Below, in pieces: positions 31,781-43,702 of a stretch of DNA of 64,000 bases; positions within the stretch are counted from its first letter, which is position 1, and the number at the start of each line of letters is the position of its first letter. The stretch lies in contig CM041292.1 in NCBI GenBank assembly GCA_023052935.1, forward strand, positions 31,197,454-31,261,453. The letters are read 5' to 3'. The DNA comes from Piezodorus guildinii (taxonomy: Eukaryota > Arthropoda > Insecta > Hemiptera > Pentatomidae). Made by a program: the position numbers and the translations under genes. The notes beneath the pieces were generated by a model, which searched no databases, was not told where the DNA came from, and saw only the letters and a list, made by a program, of their open reading frames with translations.

Positions 31781-34192
31781 TTATTCGTTGATAATGAATG
31801 ATCTCATTTTTAGGCAGTTAATTATATAATAATATATTTGGTTTAATTTAGTTTGGTCTTCTATTATAAATATTGTCGGGAACTGATTTTCTGGAATATT
31901 GTTTACGTATGGTATGTGGTAGTTTCTGATGGAGGAGTAGATTGGACATACTGCGATTAAATGGTAAAGGGTTTCATAGGTATTCATATTACATATGGTA
32001 CAGATTTCTGTGGGTTTGATATTATAGAAATGGTTTTTATGAGAGAATTTAATATGATATTTACCAGATAGGCGGGCCTGTGTTATTATTTTTATTCTGT
32101 TAAATGGAATATTGTCTATTGTTATATAATGTGGATGCTGTAAAGTTGGTTGATAAATGAAATTATAGTGAGGGCTGTACTGACTTGTTTTCAAGGATTC
32201 AAGGTCATTGTTGAATAGCAGTTCTTTAAATAGAGCAAGAATTTTCGGAATATTGGATTGGAAGATATATGGGTTATTTTCAAATAGTATATACGAACTT
32301 TTAACTTTTTCTAAGATATTGTATATTTGACTGAACCAGTTGTATTTTGTTGACGATCTAATTTGATGTTTATGTTTGAGGGTCTTATAGCATGTTTTAG
32401 TAATTCTATCGTCTGGCATGCTGATTATTTTTTTAATGCAATTTAGTATTCGTTTTAATACATGTATGGTAGAATGTTCAAGACCAAACTCTAGTCTTAT
32501 AAGCCAGAAAGGTACATTTTTATTTAAGTTGAAGAGTTTTTTAAAATATTGTAAATGTGCTTTTTTAATATCGTCGAGGTATCTAAGGCCCCGTATTTCA
32601 GTGCTATATAAAAGAGTGCTATCAATAATGGCTTTATTTAATAATAGTCTACTTCCCCAAGATTGCAGTTTTGATTTTCTACATATATCTAATACGGTTC
32701 CTACAGCACAGGCTGTTTTCGATTGTGAGTGTTTGCATGCTTGATAGAAAACACCGGAAGAGGAAAAATGCACTCCTAAGTAGTTATAATAGGCAACTGT
32801 TTCTATAGGTTCCCCGTTATAATAAAACGTTTTTAATTTTTTTTGTCTACCTTTATGAAAATAAATGATTTTAGTTTTGTTAAGATTTACATCTAAATGG
32901 TTTTTTTGAGCGTATGAAGCGAGGATTTCTAATTTTTTATTAGTATCTATATAAGAAGAAGAGAAAATGACCTTATCATCTGCGTAGCAGGAGCTCAGTA
33001 CTTCACAGTTCGAATTTAATTGAATTCCTGTCGCGCCTTTTTCTTTGAAATATTTTTCCATATCGGATATAAACAAACAGAAGAGATATGCTGAAAGAAC
33101 TTCACCTTGCAATACTCCTTTCGTGACATCGATTTCATCAGATAATAGCTCATCTATTTTAATTCTTAGTGTGGCCCGATCATAAAGATTTTTTATAATT
33201 TTAATAATTTTTCCGCTTAGCCCTAGTAATTGTAGTTTGTGCCATAAAAGTCTGTGATCCACACTGTCAAATGCCTTTCTATAGTCAACGAAAATAGCGA
33301 ATAATTCACTTTTGGTATATTCTAATTTTAAATCAATGAGGCAATTCATTAGAAAAAGGTTATCAAAACATGACCTTCCTTTTCGGAATCCGTTTTGTGA
33401 TTCTGGTAAAATATTTTTCTCGGTTTCCCATACCGTCAACCGATCTAAAAGAATTTGGGTGAAAATCTTAAGGATACAATTCATTAAGGAGATAGGTCGG
33501 TAGTTCTCTGGTTGGTTTTTGTCCCCTTTTATATAAATCATTATAACATTTGATTTTATCCAATTGTCAGGTAATTTTTCAGTTGTCAAAACTTTATTAA
33601 ACAGCGATACTAGATATAATTGCCAGTTTTGAGGAAGATTTTTGAAGAACTCATTTGTTATGTTGTCTGGACCAGGGGCTTTATTAGATTTTAATTTATT
33701 TAAAGATGTAAATAGCTCTTCAAGTGTGAATTCCCGATCTAATACTGGATCTGTTATTGTTAATATTGTGTCATGAATTACACATCTTTGGCCGTAGAAA
33801 GTTTTAAAATATTCATTCCATTTTTTAGGAGGTATCGGGTTCGAATTAAATTTTTTACATCTAAACTGGTGAATAGTGCTCCAAAAATTTTTGGTTTCTT
33901 TATGATTTGCTAATAAATTAATTAGTTTAAAATTATAATCTGCTTTTTTGCGTTTTAACAAGTTTCTGTAAGTATTTTTTGCTCTTATGTATTCAGTTCT
34001 TTTATTGTTATCATAACCGCTTTTTTTCAATTTTTTAAATTTTATCTTAATGTCATATTTAGCACTTTTACATTCTTCGTCATACCATGAATTATATTTT
34101 TCCGTTTGTTTATATTTACTGGGGACTATACTATAAGAGAGTTGGAGATAGTTAGCGGTATCATAAATTGCTGTGATCATGTTTTCGTACAT
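31781..34192 (-). pseudogene. LINE-X reverse transcriptase (long open remnant)
   Basis: 803 open codons on the minus strand. RT motifs in order: YRPISLMNCILKIF, QNGFRKGRSCFDN, AIFVDYRKAFDSVDH (motif A Asp), GVLQGEVLSAYLF (motif B) and SCYADDKVIF (catalytic YADD, about residue 401), then YYNYLGVHFSSSG (thumb). The C-terminus has a Cys/His cluster, CTICNMNTYETLYHLIAVC, typical of LINE tails. The frame is intact, but the N-terminal endonuclease lies upstream behind stops, so the full protein cannot be made. I could not assign the clade: the motif B sequence is unlike Jockey or RTE, and an L2/CR1- or I-related group is possible. Confidence 0.85.
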
Positions 34193-35060
34193 TGAATCAG
34201 GGTTATCAAGGTGAATGAGCCATTGATTTCTTAAATGATAATGCTTTTTCAGGTTGCCAGTTGATAATTTTGATACGAGGTATAGGTATGCGGGTTTTGT
34301 TTGCTTTATTTTTTCGTAGCCCCATATTTAGTTCTACTTTTATCGGGAGGTGATCTGAGAGAGAGGGAAAATTTAGCACCTCTAAATCATGAATGTTATG
34401 TAAACAACTATAATTACACCATACCAAATCGACTACGCTTTGTCCCTTATAGTTAATACTTGTAAAATTGCCGGGATTATCAGAGGGTTAAGGTTTCTCT
34501 AAATATGTCACAAATAAATGTCAAATCAATAGAGGGTTTGAAATATAAAAAACCTAAAATAAATGAGCAATTAGTGCTAAGACTTACGTGAGTAAATATC
34601 CAATATTCACAGCTATCTATTGTCTCTACATTATAAACATTTTTATTATACAGTAGGGCTAAACCTCCGCTTCCTCGTCCTTTACTTTTTTCTTTTATGG
34701 CTGGTTGTAAGATTACACTGAAGTCTCGAATTCTTGATGGAATGTTTATTTTATCAGTAGTTTACCAGGTTTCGTATAGACAAAATATTGTTGTTGATGT
34801 ATATTGTGGCGTCGTAGAGAGAAAATTATTGATGCCATGGGAGTTCCAGAATGTGATATTGTAGGATACATATTCCGAGGTAGAGTCTTCGCCAGATATT
34901 TCCTGAGTTATTTGAACCGGTGACTGTGTCGAGCGTGAGAAGTTATCAGTTGCTGAGTGTTCTTTGACGAAATCGAAAAGGTTCCAATTTTTCTTTTGCT
35001 TTTCTTTTACGTGTACTTTCGTCATCAGGTGCTATATTTCCTTCATTAGAGAATTGAAAA
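34193..35060 (-). pseudogene. LINE-X endonuclease region, decayed
   Basis: Minus-strand pieces of an APE-type endonuclease: NITFWNSHGI and IFCLYETW (metal-binding Glu) at 35,025-34,762, ending in an in-frame TAA right after ETW; then GRGSGGLALLYN near 34,670; then PSLSDHLPIKVEL (catalytic SDH) in 34,427-34,206. Before the endonuclease the frame is Lys/Glu-rich, perhaps the end of an upstream domain. Stops at about 34,776 and around 34,200-34,490 break it. The 5' end coincides with the target duplication at 35,061. Confidence 0.8.
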
Positions 35061-35940
35061 TGTTTTGTTTAATATAGCCTTAGAATATGTTATAGAAAAG
35101 GTAATGTGTACCGAGAAAGGCTTAAATATGGGTGACAAGATTCCGGTTTTGGGGTATGCCGATGATGTGGTACTACTAGGTGAAGACACCGAAACTATAC
35201 AACTAAATACAAGTGTGTTAATAAAAACCGGTAAACAAATAGGTCTCGAATTAAATACCGATAAGACGAAATATATGATTAGTTGCAGAAATGGTGGCGA
35301 TCTTGATGATATTAATATTTCAGGTCATACTTTTGAACACGTAAAGAAATTCAAGTATTTAGGTTCAATGATAACAAGAAAAAATGAAATCCATGAAGAA
35401 ATAAAGTCCCGGTTAAAGGTGGGAAATGCATGTTATTATTCAGTTGCTAAATTACTTAGCTCGCGGCTTCTGTCTAAAAACGTAAAGGTTAGAATTTATA
35501 AAACTATTATTCTCCCAACGGTTCTTTACGGATGCGAAACGTGGCCGCTTACTTTGAAGGATGAACAACGGCTTAAGGTTTTCGAGAATAAGGTACTGCG
35601 TAAAATATTTGGTCCGAACAGAGATGAGGCCACTGGGGAGTTTAGAAGGTAGCACAACGCGGAATTGCGGAGTTTGTACCCTGAGAATATAATTGAGTTG
35701 ATAGCATCGCGGAGACTCAAATGGGCGCGTAAAGTTGTTGGGCTTAGTGAGGAACGGATTCCGAGAAGGTTGGTATTCGCTGAACCGACTGGAAGGCGTC
35801 CGAAAAAAGGTAGGCAGAAGCGTCGATGGGAGGATTGCATTAAGGCTGATATCGGGGGATTGGGCTTGACCGGTGAACATTGGACGAGTCTGTGCAGGCG
35901 AAGTTTGGTGGTATGGGCATCGAGCCTTCGGGTTCGGTAG
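35061..35940 (+). pseudogene. RTE-like RT, C-terminal part of copy C
   Basis: Continues the frame from 25,657: YADDVVLLGEDTE (catalytic YADD), KFKYLGSMIT, LPTVLYGCETWPLT and KVLRKIFGPNRD. A TAG at 35,650-35,652 replaces the Leu codon seen in copy B. The same frame then resumes with SRRLKWARKVVG and a basic C-terminus with one inserted Lys (RRPKKGRQKRRW). The stop at 35,938 is followed by the shared (TTA)n tail. Confidence 0.9.
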
Positions 35941-35965
35941 GCCTATTATTATTATTAATTTTTCT

Positions 35966-36294
35966 TTTATTTTATGTAATTTGACTTTAATTTTGTTTAT
36001 TTTGTACATTTTTATAAATATCAATATTATTACTGTACAGTGAGACAAATTGTAATATACCCAATATACAGAAGAAAAAAAAAAAAAAAAAAAAGAACTT
36101 TCCATTCTGGAAAAAAATGAATAAAATTATTTGCTGAAAAAAGATTTATAGATCTTTTATTTTTTTGATACTTTTATTTATTTCTTTACTAACGTTACAC
36201 CTAACACGCTGCCAGCTTTTCTAGGAACGTCTTCTAAAATTAATTAACAATGATATTTTCCACGGATGCCTTAAGGTGTGTTTAAGGAACAAAT
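35966..36294. other. No gene recognised
   Basis: AT-rich spacer between RTE-like copy C and Jockey-2, with a poly(A) run at about 36,075-36,094. Confidence 0.5.
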
Positions 36295-36783
36295 GGTTGA
36301 TATTTTTTTTTTTTTTTTTTTTTTTCTTTATTGAGATATATTACAATTTGTTACAAAATGAACAATAATAATATTGATAAGAGACCACATTCATACTCTA
36401 TATACAGAAAATAATAATAATGGTCAAATTTCATAAAATATAACATAAATTCAAATATATACAATAAAACAATAATAATAAATAAAAAACAAAACAAATC
36501 GAAACATAAACCTATTATTGAGATAAATAAAAAGTTGGCAAATAAATAAACATCTTACACACAATCATAACTATATACAATATATACAATTGCTAAAGGG
36601 ACCCCAGCAAGCGCTTTTCCCTCCACTTGTGGAGGAAAAAGCGGAATCCAAGAGATCCCAGCACCTCTATCTCAGCCGCATCACTGGTCTGAGCCAGTGG
36701 AGGCTGAGTTAGGGCGCTGTAGCCACAAACATACCGTACATGAGTGGAGGATCTGACCATTGTCAGAACTCCAGTTTAAATGT

Positions 36784-39461
36784 TTACAATAGGTCTCGTG
36801 GCCACTGCCGTTTCAATCTTCGAGGAGGATTGTAGGGATGGGTGGTGCTGGATAGGGATTGTGCTAGAGGGTTAGGATGATGACTAAGGTTCTGATGAAA
36901 TTTGGAAAATTTGGATGGTACCAGGTCTAAAACAAACGGAATATTAAGGTCATGGTGTAGGGTACAGTTGGTAACGTAATAAGGAGCATTAACTATTGTT
37001 CGGAGGACTTTGGATTGGAAGGATTGGATGCGTTTAATGTTAGAATGTTTAGCTGTCCCCCACAGTTCAAGTCCGTAGGTCCATATAGGTTTCAGTACTG
37101 TCTTGTATATTAGTAATTTGTTGTCAACTGTAAGATGAGATTTTCTGTTTAGTAGTCTGTATAACTGGCCGAATCTGCGGTTGAGTTCTTTTCTTTTTAG
37201 TCTTGTATGTGGGTTCCACGTCAGTCTTTTGTCTAGTAAAAAGCCGAGATACCGGACTGTGTCTGAGGAAGGAAGCGGTATAGAATTGAAATTAACCGTT
37301 GGACAGGATTTGCGTCGAAGGGTGAATGTGACGTGAGTGCATTTGCTTTCGTTCACCTTAATGCGCCAAGCATTGCACCAGTCTTCGACAAGGGAAAGGT
37401 GCTTTTGGAGATTTAGCGATGCTGCTTCAGGATCGGAATTGGATGATAAAATGGCTGTGTCACAGCGAATGTTGCCAGAAAGGTATTGGGGTCGGTAGGG
37501 ATATCGGCGGTGAAGAGGATGTAGAGGACGGGTCCTAAGACGCTGCCTTGAGGAACACCGGCCTCAACAGTATATTGTTCGGAAAATTCGGAACCACAGC
37601 GAACTCGGAAGGAGCGGTTGGATAAATAGGATCGGAGGATTAGGTATAAGGATTGAGGTAAATGGGTTTTGAGCTTAAAGAGCAGTCCCGGGCGCCACAC
37701 CCGGTCAAAAGCTTGAGCTATGTCCAGAAAGGCGCCCGAACAATACTCCTTGCACTCAAGGGCGGAGGAAATGTGGTCTACAACTCGGAGTCCTTGCTGA
37801 ACCGTGGAATGTTGAGGACGAAATCCGAACTGATGTGAAGGAAAATTTTGAAATTTGGCTAGGATTCGTTTTAGTAGGAGCTTTTCGAAAATTTTTGAGA
37901 GGATCGGAAGTAGGCTGATAGGTCTGTAAGATGACGTGTTGTTAGAAGGTTTGCCTGGTTTTAGGAAAAGGATCATAGTTGAATGTTTCCATAAGAGAGG
38001 AAAATAGGTAGTGCGTAGGATACAGTTATAGAGATATGTAAGGAATGTAATGGCTTTAGGTGGATGTTGTCTTAAGATTTGGGGAGTAAGGAGATCGTAT
38101 CCAGGAGATTTGCGGAGAGGAAGCTTTTTAAGAAGATATCTGACCTCAGAGGGATTAACTGCTTTAGGTGGTAAGGATAGTGGTATTGGTGACGTGAGGA
38201 ACTCTTCAACTACTGCAGTATGGGTTGGATTAAGCTCTGGATGAGGAGTAAAAACTTTGGAAAGGTGCTGTACGAATTCCTCGGCCTTATGCTTGTCAGA
38301 AGCAGCCCAGGAACCATCACAGCGCCGGAGAGGATGGGAAATGGTGTGGGATTTTAGGATTCTCTTCGTGACATTCCACAGGGAATTGTCACGAGTCGAG
38401 AGAGAGGAGAGGTAGGTATTGTAGGATTGGGAACGGAAGATCGCCAACTCCCGCTTTAATTTTCTACAAAAAAAATTATAGGAGCGGCGATCTTCTGGGT
38501 GGCGGGTGCGTTGCCATAATGTTCTAGCTCGACGTTTGCTGTTGATGAGGTCTGTCAGGTGTTGTGGTAAATGGCTTTTGTAAGGAATTATTTGGGATTG
38601 TTTAGGAGAGGAGGCAGTCCAGGCGGCTTGTTGAATAGCGGTTGTAAAGGAATATACGGCGTCGTCAAGGTCATTTGGGGTTTTGAGAATCACTCTGAGG
38701 TCAATATCATTAGTGAGAATTTCGCGGAAGAGGTTCCAGTTGACAGGGCCCCTAATGAATGACGGTGGGATAGGTTTAGGAATAGGTGTTATGGATACAT
38801 TTAGAATCAATGGACTATGATCAGAGGATAGTTCATCAAGGCGAGCTATGGAAAAATTCAGAGAGCCTAATCCGCTGTGGATGAAGAAGTCGAGGATGTC
38901 AGGATTACGGTTAGGATCTGTTGGCCAGTAGGTAGGAGAATCGGGAGGTAGGAGATGAAAGCGTCGGGAGTTGAGTGCAGACTGCAATGTCCGTCCACGA
39001 GAATTGGTGGTTCTAGAACCCCACTGTTGGTTCTTAGCGTTTAAGTCTGCACCCAAAATGAAGTGATTACCCAAGGAGTTGAGGAAGGATCCAAATTGGG
39101 CAGAGGAAATGGGATGTTTAGGAGGGCAGTATGCTGATGCGATGATAAGCGGAAAGGAAAAGGTTTTGATAACGATGGAAGTTGCTTGTAGGTAATCGTG
39201 GGCGGAAATTGGGTGTAAGTGATGGGTGAGGGATCGGCGGACTATGACAGCAGTACCGGCATGGGGTTTGCCGTCTGGATGGTCTGTCCGGTATGTCGTG
39301 TATCCTGGTATTTTAAAGTACTGTTTAGTGGTTAGTCTAGTTTCAGTAATGAGTGCAACATCAATGTTTTTGTCCGGCAGTACGGCTGTAAGTTCGTCAG
39401 TGTGAGTTCTAACACCATTCGCATTCCAAAGGAGAATGGATAAGGAATTAGGTGAGGTCAT
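36784..39461 (-). pseudogene. Jockey-2 ORF2: endonuclease and reverse transcriptase, frameshifted
   Basis: The N-terminal open part (39,461-37,413, 682 codons) carries an intact-looking endonuclease (LLWNANGV, LITETRL, LGADLNAKNQQWG, LSSDHSPLIL) and most of the RT (SYRPISLLPILSK, AFLDIAQAFDRVWR, AGVPQGSVLGP). A one-base deletion near 37,460 turns the catalytic FADDTAIL, as seen in the copy at 48,270, into FAVTQPF. The remaining 190 codons (37,356-36,784) continue in another frame with RYLGFLLDKRLTWNPH and RLKRQWPRDLL. Polymerase activity is abolished. ORF2 starts immediately after the ORF1 stop (TAA then ATG, same frame). Confidence 0.92.
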
Positions 39462-40773
39462 TTATGGTTTTTTTAAGGCAGGAATGAGATTTGTTACGAG
39501 ATTCGTAAGGAGTGATATTAGGGGCATAACAAGGGATTTAATTTCGGAAATAAAGGATGTCATCAAACTGGTAAGGTCTGTGGCGTTTGAAGGAGGAGGA
39601 ATATGAGAGATTTGTGGTGGATTAGGATTCTTAGGATTGGTTACATTTTGAGAAAGAGGTATATGTGGAATGGATTGAGGTACATTTTGTAGTTCCGGCA
39701 GGGCCACGGCTTCAGTACTTTCATTCCCACCTCCAAGTAAGTGGGCAAATGATAAATTGGCATCAATAAGTTTTGAGGGTTCTCTTCTGTTTCTTACTTG
39801 TCTTGCTGTTTCATCCAGTACTTGAGGTTTTTAAAACCTGGTCCTCAGCTCCTTATAGATTTGGCATCCTTTATAGTTGGCCGGGTGGTCCTTCAGGCAA
39901 TGAGCACATACAGCTGGTGTTGATTTTGGTTTTGTACACTCCACAGACTTGTGCTGTTCACCGCATTTCACGCATCGAGGTATGTGATGACAATAACTTT
40001 TAGTATGACCATATGCTTGACAATTATGGCACTGAATTATTTCTCTCTTTGTGTAAGGTTTTTCAACTCTTACACTGGAATAGTACAATCTATTGAGGTC
40101 ATAGATTTTTTCAACTCCTTCAGCTGGTTCCAAATCCACAAAAAAGAGAGGTAGAGGAATTTTATCCTTTAGGACGTTAGTGACTTGCCGCACTTTATAG
40201 CCCATCTCCGTTAGTTCTTCTTTAATAGCTTCAACTGGTGTCGAGGGGTGTAAGTTTCTGATTACAACCCTTAAAGCTCTCTCTTGGCGTAGCTGATAGG
40301 TATGGAAATCTGCTTTGGTTTCAGTTAGGTATTTCACTATTTTTCTATATGTCTCGGCAGTAGTAGGAGATATTTTGGTATCATTGATTCTACTCATACA
40401 GTAGTAGCTGGTAGATTCGGTAATTTTGTTCAATTGCGCACACAACAACTGGAAATTTCTAATATTTTTGACAAATATTGGAGGAGGCCGTGGTTCACTA
40501 GGTATAGGAGTAGATTCCATGTTTTCTTTTTCATTATGTAAAATCTGAAAAGGATTTGGGGTGAAAAAACGGCGATTCGTCAGTCATCCCTTGTGACGAT
40601 GTGCCAGGTTGTGGTTCAGATTCTGAATTAGTACCGGAAGGGGTTGCTTGTAAATTTAATCTTTTATTAGTATCACGGCGGGGTCTTTGTTTTGTAGGTG
40701 ACGGGATTGAACCACTAGATCTAGATCTTTTAGTTGAAGCTTTGGAGGACATTACTTGATGATAATATCGCAT
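39462..40773 (-). pseudogene. Jockey-2 ORF1: gag-like protein, broken
   Basis: The N-terminal piece (40,773-40,534) is basic and Ser-rich (STKRSRSSGSIPSPTK). A frameshift near 40,530 leads to the central piece (40,520-39,831) with PPPIFVKNIRNFQ, LPLFFVDLEPAEG and three zinc knuckles (CHNCQAYGHTKSYC, CVKCGEQHKSVEC, CAHCLKDHPANYKGC). A TAA follows KELRTRF at 39,831; the same frame resumes downstream to 39,462 with a proline-rich, hydrophobic end. The domain order matches Jockey-1 ORF1. The two lesions make it non-functional. Confidence 0.9.
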
Positions 40774-41399
40774 TTCATGTATAGGAAGTAATTAAATAAT
40801 AACCAGATGTGGGAAAAAAACAATAACTTAAAAAAAGTTAAGCAAGACCAGCCTTGCCGGGCTGTTGGCAATCAGCTGATATGAAGAGGTGACTCAGCAT
40901 TCACTTTACACTGTAAATTATATCACAACTTACCGCTGTTTGCTCCAATAATAACTGTTGTTGTTATCCTGAAGTCTGATGATGTTTTCAAGACTGTGCT
41001 GAAGTGAAATCCAACTGTAAAAGCAAGAAATCCGAGAGCCGACTTGAAATATGACTGCTATACTCACGCGCATGCGCAGAACTCCGGTTGATATTTTTAG
41101 AAATCAATTAAGAACAGCTCTCAAGATGATGAGAGCTGTGTGACAAGCACAAATACGCCTCCAGCGGCACACGCCTCTCCAAAGTCATTGTTGGTACAGT
41201 GCCGTTCTCGATCGCTCGGATCATCATTGTGTCGATTGTTTTTCAATCAGCTCCTTATCAATGGGAGTCATTCCGACCATGACGTGCAACTTGTGACAGG
41301 AAATGAGTGATTTAATGCAGCCCTTGTTTCGCCTGCGGGATGCTTCAAGTCCTGTCTCACGGCCTCTTCAATCAATCTCAATGCAAGAAAACTTTGAAT

Positions 41400-41560
41400 T
41401 AAATCATCAGAGGCATCTAATCGGTGTAGGACTACTTCAACACAGACTAGACAAGCTCTCTAGAGTTATGATTAATTACAAAAGGATCCTTTGAATCAAT
41501 CGGAATAGTCTGTACAACGGAGTTGGGCTGTTGATTCGAGCCAAACCAACAAATTAAGTC
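41400..41560 (+). pseudogene. Jockey-1-like RT thumb fragment
   Basis: GLLQHRLDKLS...INYKRIL, followed in a shifted frame by YNGVGL and a remnant of TKPTN, lines up with RLLQHLLDKRS...LNYKRLIY and TYGVELWGSTKPSN in Jockey-1 ORF2. Short and strongly diverged. Confidence 0.6.
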
Positions 41561-43398
41561 TTTGATTAAACTAATTACCGTTTTTTTTTTTTTTTTTTTA
41601 TGGAAGTATTTTTTTCCTGAGCGATAAATCTGTAAGGCGTAAGTTTATATGGGTTTAAGTAAGTAAGTGTAAGTATTCAGTTTTTGTATAATTTCTAGAT
41701 TTGATGATTTGGACAGAAGAAAGTATAGTAGTTTCAGTTGCTGGATGAGAGTGTTTATTTTCTATTTGACATATGGATCCTAATAAACATACATAAACAA
41801 CAAAAGGTACTATATCCACTATTATAGGTACTATAGAAAATCTCTCATTACTCTACTAATTCGATTCGTTTCGCATTAAAATCTAGATTTTGTTTTTAGT
41901 AGATTAAAAAAACATATTATAGTTATGAAATAAAAGGTTTTAGCGTGATTTTGAATCAAACTAAATGTGTATTTAGTAACTTAAGAAAGTACTTGCATTT
42001 GTAAATCGCGTTTTAAAAGTACTTGATTGTTGATGAGATAAAATCAACTAGAAGATTTAGACAAAGCTAACTGATGAGAATACAAATATGTAAACAAATC
42101 AATTTCGTAAAAAATGTCCTTTAACACTTTTTTGAAATCAACGTCTCAATCGACCAACACATACGAACTCACATTTTAATAGTAAACTGCACCAACACGA
42201 CGATAGACTTATAAACGGCATGTCAATAGCCGAAATGCCTTTCAGAAAAATCCTGAATAAAAGCTGGATGAGAGAACTCCATTGCTAAGTTAAAGACTAG
42301 AAAGATTTATTGCTGGGCACTTTCCTTCCCTATGCCTGTCATGTCTGCTGCTGATAAGTTTTCTCAAGCACATTCGCTTATGAAAACTGAAAAAAATTAA
42401 GTCTTATGCAGATTTAATTGTTTCTTATGTCAAGTATCATTTGACTGCATCTGAAAAAGACAATTTGTTAGTATAATAATGTTTGTAATTCATCAATATT
42501 ACTACTTAGTAACGGATTTTTTTCTTATAAATTATTCAATAAGTTGCCATTTATAAAAAAGCAACCAATTAAAATCTTACATTATATGTTTGAGTTATAA
42601 AAGTAATCATTGATTAAAATGATAACCACATCGGGCTCTCTAAGACAATAAAAATCTAATCTATGACTATTTTCAGCAGCATCTCTATAGGATAGGAGAT
42701 AGTTCCACGTGTCCCAGATTTCATAGGGAGGAGATGACAGCTCATCATCTTCTCATATACCTACTGTCATCTCCTTGGAGGACAAAAGAGAGACTGCGAA
42801 AACCAAGTATAATTTCGCAGAACAATGGAGTCTGCATTAGGTTAAAAAAAATGAAGACCCAGTCAACGTAACCATGGTGCAATTGAAAAAAACAAAACCA
42901 AAAAAAATCTTGTAATTTATAATAAAAAAAGTGTAATAAAAATTCTTATTTTTGTAGAACTTATTTCTCATACATCTGACAACCGCTCTAAGCGAGAGCT
43001 CTGTTTGAATTGCTTAAATCATGAATATGTCTTTTTGCTGAGGATTAGTTGTGTAACTTTTTTTAACTTTACAACAGGTAAAGCTATAGATTACAGATGA
43101 ACACAACCATGATCTATTTTTATTTTTTTCTAGTCAGGAAGAAATACTTAACCACTTCTTTTTCTCTCTGCGCACCCTTTATAAGTTGTAGTTGTAGACT
43201 TTTTTTTAGTCTCTTTTTTACAAAATTACAAATAGAAAAATCACAATTTCAACATTTCAACACGATTTTTTAGTAACCCATGTATTTAGTAGCTCGGGTA
43301 AGCTAAGATCTAATTCGAATTTTGACAAATATAGTGTTTTATAAACATATATGATTGAACCTTCCGCTACCTAATATAAAGTTAAACAAATTTTGTAT
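41561..43398. other. No gene recognised
   Basis: AT-rich. About 42,205-42,270 (CGGCATGTCAATAGCCGAAATGC, then CTGAATAAAAGC) is a possible third, weaker relative of the hammerhead-like repeats at 3,560 and 47,395. Confidence 0.4.
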
Positions 43399-43673
43399 GT
43401 TTAACGTCGCTGAATGTTTCTATGACTTATCGGATTATGCTACAGCGGGAGTCCTAAATTCTGCTTATCCAAGTTTAATTACTATTAAAATCTTTGACGA
43501 ATACCGGACATAGCACAAGACAGAAACGAACATTTACGTCCCGTCCGAAGGAAGGCATAACTAATCATATTTTTCTCCCTTTAAGCAATATCAGGGCCAT
43601 ATACCAGTTTCGAACACACAACCTTAGGTGTAGAAGACTGTGCGGTTAGACACTACACCACAAGTGGTCCCTA
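43399..43673 (-). mobile_element. SINE-A, minus strand, diverged
   Basis: 3' end TTTAACGTCGCTGAATG at 43,399, core GGGAGTCCTAAATTCTGC and CCGTCCGAAGGAAGGCATAAC, and a tRNA-like head on the right with B box remnant CAGTTTCGAACAC and A box remnant GGTTAGACACTACACC. The head faces the head of the next SINE-A. Confidence 0.8.
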
Positions 43674-43702
43674 GAATTGAAATGAAAATTACGAAACACT
43701 TT

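Larger units (their letters stand above)
25658..35060 (-). mobile_element. LINE-X, clade unassigned, host of Jockey-1
   Basis: A minus-strand LINE of about 4.3 kb after subtracting Jockey-1. Its 3' end is at 25,658 with an AATAAAA signal and a TATTC-type tail; its 5' end is at 35,060. Segments are 31,120-35,060 and 25,658-25,994. It encodes an APE-type endonuclease (decayed) and a reverse transcriptase (largely open). The 3' UTR holds four degenerate tandem units. No complete ORF1 is present, so it was 5'-truncated on insertion. Confidence 0.88.
25644..35074. repeat. 14-bp target-site duplication around LINE-X
   Basis: TGTTTTGTTTAATA occurs at 25,644-25,657 and at 35,061-35,074. Uninterrupted copy B has a single instance of this sequence at the same place, which shows it is the insertion target. 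Confidence 0.92.
25341..35965 (+). mobile_element. RTE-like LINE copy C, split by a 9.4-kb insertion
   Basis: The left part 25,341-25,657 and the right part 35,061-35,965 are one 5'-truncated element, contiguous when compared with copy B. It ends in a (TTA)n tail near 35,942-35,958. LINE-X with Jockey-1 inside it lies between the parts, bounded by a 14-bp duplication. An in-frame TAG at 35,650 also breaks the right part. Confidence 0.9.
36308..41085 (-). mobile_element. Jockey-2 LINE, full length but broken
   Basis: 4.78 kb on the minus strand. The 5' end starts GGAGTTCTGCGCATGCGCGTG and contains the palindrome GCGCATGCGC. The 5' UTR is about 310 bp; then come ORF1, ORF2, a 476-bp 3' UTR and the poly(A) (seen as T at 36,308-36,326). 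ORF1 and ORF2 both carry lesions. Other copies are at 11,934, 24,876, 48,270 and 56,828. Confidence 0.92.
36295..41098. repeat. 13-bp target-site duplication around Jockey-2
   Basis: GGTTGATATTTTT at 36,295-36,307 and 41,086-41,098. The last Ts are ambiguous with the poly(T) at the element's 3' end, but GGTTGATA is distinctive. Confidence 0.85.

Noticed and set aside
41303..41494. Small independent gene
   Set aside because: Its second half aligns with the Jockey-1 RT thumb, so it is a LINE scrap.
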